Positions 60,493 to 64,000 of a stretch of DNA of 64,000 nt are shown here, in pieces. The notes beneath the pieces are model-generated. The model made no database searches, had not been told where the DNA came from, and saw only the letters and a program-made list of their open reading frames with translations. Numbering within the stretch: the first letter of the stretch is position 1; the number at the start of each line of letters is the position of its first letter. Made by a program: the position numbers and the translations under genes. Where the stretch lies: the NCBI RefSeq assembly GCF_051233475.1, contig NZ_JBKFGH010000002.1, forward strand, positions 1-64,000, in the 5' to 3' direction. The stretch comes from Bacillus_BU sp051233475 (lineage in GTDB: Bacteria > Bacillota > Bacilli > Bacillales > Cytobacillaceae).

Positions 60493-61782
60493 CTAGGGAG
60501 CATTTTCTAAAGTCCAATTTATTGTGGTGGAATAGTCCACACCAGGATGAACATCGCTAGGAATGATATTGATCAATACCCCTTCATTTTCATTCCAAGT
60601 AACTACAGTTTCCCTTTCTAAACCCGTAACTCCTTCGTAAATGAGGGTTTCATCTTTTAAATAGCTCAGCCGGTCAGCATTTACAAATACAAGTGCCGTC
60701 GGGTCAAGTGAATGTCCGTCGGTGGATGTTAAAGGATTCGCTGCTTTTGCCTTTATTCTCCAATGAGCTCCTTGTCCCCGAGTATCCCGAACGATTATGG
60801 ACCAATTTGGAATCTCTCTAGGAATCGTTATTTCATGAAAGCCAATGGTTGTTTGTTTAAAGCGAATTTCACTCGGAACAGTAAATTCAAGAATCGTTCC
60901 AATAACAGTTGTTGATACTGTTTCACTTGTATTACCTGCTACATCCGTTTGCGAAGCGGTAATAATCGTCCCTGCCCCTTGAATTGGTATAGCGACTGTA
61001 TAATTGCCTGCTTCATCCACTATTCCATGATATGTACCATCTGGGGTAACTATATGAACAGTTGCACCTGTTTCACCCGTTCCGGATACGGTTGAATCAA
61101 CATCTGTGACTGGATTAATGATTGGTGGATCTGGAGGAATGTTATCTAATACACCGGTTGCGATTTCATCGTAAGCACCTTTGCTTACTAATATGTCTAC
61201 TGTAATTAATGAAGCATCTGCCGCTATTCCGTAAAAATCTAATTTCCCATCAGGACTTGGAGGTAAGGCTGTTAGGCCTAATTGGCCTAAATTAATGAAT
61301 AGCTTTGCACTAATTCGTGAAACAAGTGATAGGTTGAGACCTTGAACATAACTCGCTTTTACCGTTCCGTTACTACTACTGACCGCCAATTCGCTCCCAG
61401 GAATTTCCTTATAAACAAATAAAGGTTCTGTTAACTGGATTCTAGCGACTTCTGTAAAACGGGGATTGTCCAGTATAAATTTCAATTCTTCCGGCAACTT
61501 ATATACAAACTGTTGCGTGGTAACAAGGCTTAAATTAAGCAACGGAATCCCATATATATCTAAACTAAGTTCGCCTGTACTCTCGTTATAAGCTGCATCC
61601 AAGTTCTGTATTTGCAAAATTCCCACATCTGCTACCGCATAGGCTTTTGGATAGGTTAGAATCGGAATCATTTCCCTATCTTCTAATGTTAATTTAGTGA
61701 AAGAAGGAGTAAAAACAAAAATGATAGCGGTTACAAAAATCACCAAGGATTGTATAGTTTTATTAAAATAAATTTTCCTCAC
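60493..61782 (-). CDS. WxL domain surface protein with Ig-like module
   Basis: A 429-residue exported protein with a signal peptide (to about 48, KAYAVA). A beta-rich N-terminal region (about 50-215) is followed by a bacterial Ig-like module (about 225-305: DSTVSGTGETGATVHIVTPD, 20) and a C-terminal WxL-type domain ending INWTLENAP. The proximal tryptophan is in NWSIIV. It probably acts as an adhesin or matrix component of the wall. The start is GTG 61782 with GGGGGGAG upstream; the longer frame to 61869 is not supported. It heads the WxL cluster. Confidence 0.82.
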   Translation of the reverse strand: MRKIYFNKTIQSLVIFVTAIIFVFTPSFTKLTLEDREMIPILTYPKAYAVADVGILQIQNLDAAYNESTGELSLDIYGIPLLNLSLVTTQQFVYKLPEELKFILDNPRFTEVARIQLTEPLFVYKEIPGSELAVSSSNGTVKASYVQGLNLSLVSRISAKLFINLGQLGLTALPPSPDGKLDFYGIAADASLITVDILVSKGAYDEIATGVLDNIPPDPPIINPVTDVDSTVSGTGETGATVHIVTPDGTYHGIVDEAGNYTVAIPIQGAGTIITASQTDVAGNTSETVSTTVIGTILEFTVPSEIRFKQTTIGFHEITIPREIPNWSIIVRDTRGQGAHWRIKAKAANPLTSTDGHSLDPTALVFVNADRLSYLKDETLIYEGVTGLERETVVTWNENEGVLINIIPSDVHPGVDYSTTINWTLENAP

Positions 61783-61912
61783 TATACTCCCCCCATAAAA
61801 AAGTAGAATAATATTGTTAAATAAATATTCTGCAAAGGATACTAGCAATCTTCGATTGTATTTTACCATAATTTATCAAGCGTGGCACGTTTTTTTCAAA
61901 ATGTTAAAACTA

Positions 61913-63466
61913 TTATAAATCCAGTAATCTTAACTGATCTCGTATCCCTTCAATAATATCGAAAGGCATGACTCCATAACGTGATAAGACGCTTGCCTTT
62001 TCTTCTCCCGCTCTTGCATGTAAATAACTCGCAGAAATAAGTGCATTCATTGGTGTGGTCCCTTGAGCAAGAAACGATGTAATCAGCCCAGTCAGCACAT
62101 CTCCGCTTCCACCTTTTCCGAGCGAATCATTCCCGTGAGGATTGATAAAAACCTCTCCTTCAGGTGAGGCTATAATGGTACGATGCCCTTTTAATAATAA
62201 ATAAACATTGTTATCTTGGGCAAAAGTGATGGCAGTTTCGATCCGATTCGCTTCCACCTCTTTTACTGTTTTATTTAGCAAACTTGCCATTTCGCCGGGG
62301 TGAGGAGTAAAGATTACAGGCCCTGCATACATACGCACCAACTCCAGCTCGTTACGAAGCAAAAATAAAGCATCAGCATCAACCACAATCGGTTGATTTG
62401 TCAAAGAGGACATGAATAGTTTCATCCACCGTTCACCACCAGGAAATCTACTCATTCCGGGGCCAATGGCTATACAATCAAATTGGTGAAGCTGAGGGAT
62501 TAGCTTTTCAACAGCCTTTTCTGCCAAATGACCATCACAATCTGGTAATGGCAAAAATAACGCTTCCGGATTCTGAGCGGCTACCATCGGATAAATACTT
62601 TCCGGAACAGCTAATGTTACCAATCCTGCTCCGGATTTTAAGACTGATTTAGCTGTAAAAATGGGTGCTCCCACATATGACCGAGAACCACCGATAACTA
62701 GTGCGTGACCAAAAGTTCCCTTATGGCCATGTTCAGGCCGAACCGGTAGGGAAGCTTTAACCAGCTTGTTCGTAATCAATTTGGGCATAGGAAGCCCGAT
62801 ATCCTCAACAATCTGAACTGGAACGGAAATATCAACCGCTTTCCACTCTCCAATGTACTTTGGACCATCATTTAAAAAGAAACCTTTTTTGGGAAAAACA
62901 AAACTAATTGTCTTATCAGCTTTTATAGCAACCCCTTCAACCTTTCCATCATCACTGCTGACACCTGAAGGAATATCGACAGAAATGACTAATTTCTTTT
63001 GCCCATATTCATTAACTAACGATATTACTTGATGAAATGGCTCTCTTACTGGGCCATTCACCCCAGTTCCTAAAATGGCATCGATAATAATATCTGACCG
63101 ATCTAGCTCCTTTTTCAAATCCTCTACTGTGTTTTCATGGAGATAAAAAATGGGCAACTCTCTGTTTATGTAAACATCGAAATGAACTTTAGCATCGCCT
63201 TTGATTCGTCCGGGCTCTACTAACAAACATAATAACGGTTCGAAACCTAAATCAATTAACCTACGTGAAATAACAAACCCATCGCCGCTATTATTTCCAG
63301 CTCCAGCAAGGACAACCACGCGCGGATGGTCTTCAGGAGAATTAGCAATAATTTCCTCCACTACTTTTGCACCTGCATTTTCCATTAAAACTACGCCTGG
63401 TAAACCGATTTTCTCCATTGTATATTGATCCATTTGTTGCATTTCCTTTTGCCCGGCAACGTACAT
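61913..63466 (-). CDS. nnr: Bifunctional NAD(P)HX epimerase / ADP-dependent dehydratase
   Basis: A 517-residue repair enzyme. The N-terminal YjeF/NnrE half (about 1-215: MENAGAKVVEEI, LAGAGNNSGDGFVISRRL) epimerises hydrated NAD(P)H. The C-terminal NnrD half (from about 225: GHKGTFGHALVIGGS, ADALFLL, FTPHPGEMASLL, NDSLGKGGSGDVLTGLI) dehydrates it using ADP. Both active sites look intact. AGGGAGGG precedes the ATG. In B. subtilis the homologous fused gene lies near acpS; here the upstream neighbour is a PepSY gene. Confidence 0.95.
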   Translation of the reverse strand: MYVAGQKEMQQMDQYTMEKIGLPGVVLMENAGAKVVEEIIANSPEDHPRVVVLAGAGNNSGDGFVISRRLIDLGFEPLLCLLVEPGRIKGDAKVHFDVYINRELPIFYLHENTVEDLKKELDRSDIIIDAILGTGVNGPVREPFHQVISLVNEYGQKKLVISVDIPSGVSSDDGKVEGVAIKADKTISFVFPKKGFFLNDGPKYIGEWKAVDISVPVQIVEDIGLPMPKLITNKLVKASLPVRPEHGHKGTFGHALVIGGSRSYVGAPIFTAKSVLKSGAGLVTLAVPESIYPMVAAQNPEALFLPLPDCDGHLAEKAVEKLIPQLHQFDCIAIGPGMSRFPGGERWMKLFMSSLTNQPIVVDADALFLLRNELELVRMYAGPVIFTPHPGEMASLLNKTVKEVEANRIETAITFAQDNNVYLLLKGHRTIIASPEGEVFINPHGNDSLGKGGSGDVLTGLITSFLAQGTTPMNALISASYLHARAGEEKASVLSRYGVMPFDIIEGIRDQLRLLDL

Positions 63467-63633
63467 ACTTAACCCTCCCTAAAACTACATTCTCTTTTTC
63501 TATCGATTCTAAAGCTCCTTATAAAACCACAGACATCCCCTACGAATGTTTGGGCTAAAACTTGTCTTTTACAATCATCATAGTTTTTATTTTAGATTTC
63601 ATCCACTATTATTCCCATCATTTTGCTAAACAA

Positions 63634-63669
63634 AAAGCATAGCTGCCTTTGAAGGCTCCGCTATGCTTT
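63634..63669 (-). terminator. Terminator of the PepSY gene
   Basis: Perfect stem AAAGCATAGC / GCTATGCTTT; on the minus strand it is followed by TTTTTG. Confidence 0.88.
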
Positions 63670-63676
63670 AATAATG

Positions 63677-64000
63677 TTAATCAGCATTGCTCGAATCGTC
63701 TTGATCCACTTCTTTGTCTAAAATTTTCCCGGTATATAAATCAATTTTGTATTCAACCTCGTAACTTCCATCCTTTATTTCAATTTCATAGTAATGATCA
63801 TCTAACTCGACCTTGACTACATTTCCTTTCGTTTCCTTTGTAGCAATCGCGACTGCCTCTTCCTCGGAAATTTTACCTTGCGGATTTTTGGTTTGATTTA
63901 ACTTGTCATCACTTCCATCTCCATCACGTTTCATATAATCGTCATCATAATAATCATCTTTCACCACATTAACATTAGAAGTGTTCCCATTCTGATTTGT
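63677..64000 (-). CDS. PepSY domain protein (5' end beyond the window)
   Basis: At least 107 residues, open to the window edge: the frame continues upstream of the first possible start (GTG 63967) through TNQNGNTSNV. The visible part is a very acidic linker (DDYYDDDYMKRDGDGSDDKL, 20) and one PepSY domain (ISEEEAVAIATKETKGNVVK, then YEIEIKDGSYEVEYKIDLYTG). The signal peptide or membrane anchor presumably lies outside. PepSY proteins of this kind are exported and may inhibit proteases or bind calcium. Confidence 0.85.
   Translation of the reverse strand, partial: TNQNGNTSNVNVVKDDYYDDDYMKRDGDGSDDKLNQTKNPQGKISEEEAVAIATKETKGNVVKVELDDHYYEIEIKDGSYEVEYKIDLYTGKILDKEVDQDDSSNAD

Overview
The window looks like chromosomal DNA of a low-GC, spore-forming Gram-positive of the Bacillaceae, probably Bacillus sensu lato or a Neobacillus-type relative. 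The evidence is strong GGAGG ribosome-binding sites throughout, a KinB-type sporulation kinase, sigma-A promoters, CcpA (cre), BirA and NrdR operators of Bacillus type, a ykkC guanidine riboswitch, and dispersed repeats of the kind common in Bacillus intergenic regions. The species is an inference. No tRNA, rRNA, phage, transposase or CRISPR array was seen.

Layout. 0-8 kb: a secreted bifunctional nucleotidase, a nucleotide pyrophosphatase/phosphodiesterase, a UMF1-type MFS transporter and a lipoprotein, separated by large perfect palindromes with core GGGGGACAGTCCCCC. 8-11.3 kb: a self-repressed TetR/ABC exporter operon with two visible operators. 11.4-13.9 kb: anaerobic ribonucleotide reductase nrdD-nrdG behind a pair of NrdR boxes. 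14-15 kb: a guanidine-I riboswitch controlling the gdnCD exporter. 15-27 kb: a KinB-like kinase, a 2766-residue cyclic beta-1,2-glucan synthase-like enzyme, a modular GH18 chitinase and an ASCH protein.

27.5-32.3 kb is the least ordinary stretch. It holds an orphan pair of F0 ATP-synthase subunits (a and a shortened b) with no c, delta or F1 genes, translationally coupled to a protein fusing an AtpZ-like membrane hairpin to a DUF3939-like domain. Next comes an RsbT-like switch kinase overlapping a single ORF that joins a histidine kinase to an RsbR-like STAS protein, with a perfect ribosome-binding site and ATG still present at the junction.

32.8-44 kb is a catabolic island: a glucitol-type PTS (gutM-srlA-srlE-srlB), a homoserine-dehydrogenase-like oxidoreductase with a SAF-like tail, two SorC-family regulators, and a complete 2-oxo-acid/acetoin dehydrogenase operon (E1 alpha, E1 beta, E2, E3). 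The PTS and dehydrogenase promoters have the same layout: two ACA-WW-TGT boxes 19 bp apart, beginning 1 bp downstream of the -10. The two operons therefore look like one regulon and perhaps one pathway. This is the best candidate here for an undescribed system.

44-57 kb: bioD under a BirA box, two two-component systems (one with a Met-rich sensor loop beside a Met/His/Gly-rich exported protein), a DUF2202 ferritin-like protein, a short UvrC homologue, a BASS-type transporter, a nitrous-oxide-stimulated-promoter family protein, a methyltransferase, a TerC protein and a class V aminotransferase. 57.3-58.0 kb is a gene-free repeat field. 58-64 kb: a DUF4395 protein, a WxL surface cluster (DUF916/DUF3324 protein plus two WxL proteins), the NAD(P)HX repair enzyme, and a PepSY protein cut by the window edge. 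Start codons were moved from the longest ORF to the codon with a proper ribosome-binding site wherever the sequence decided it.
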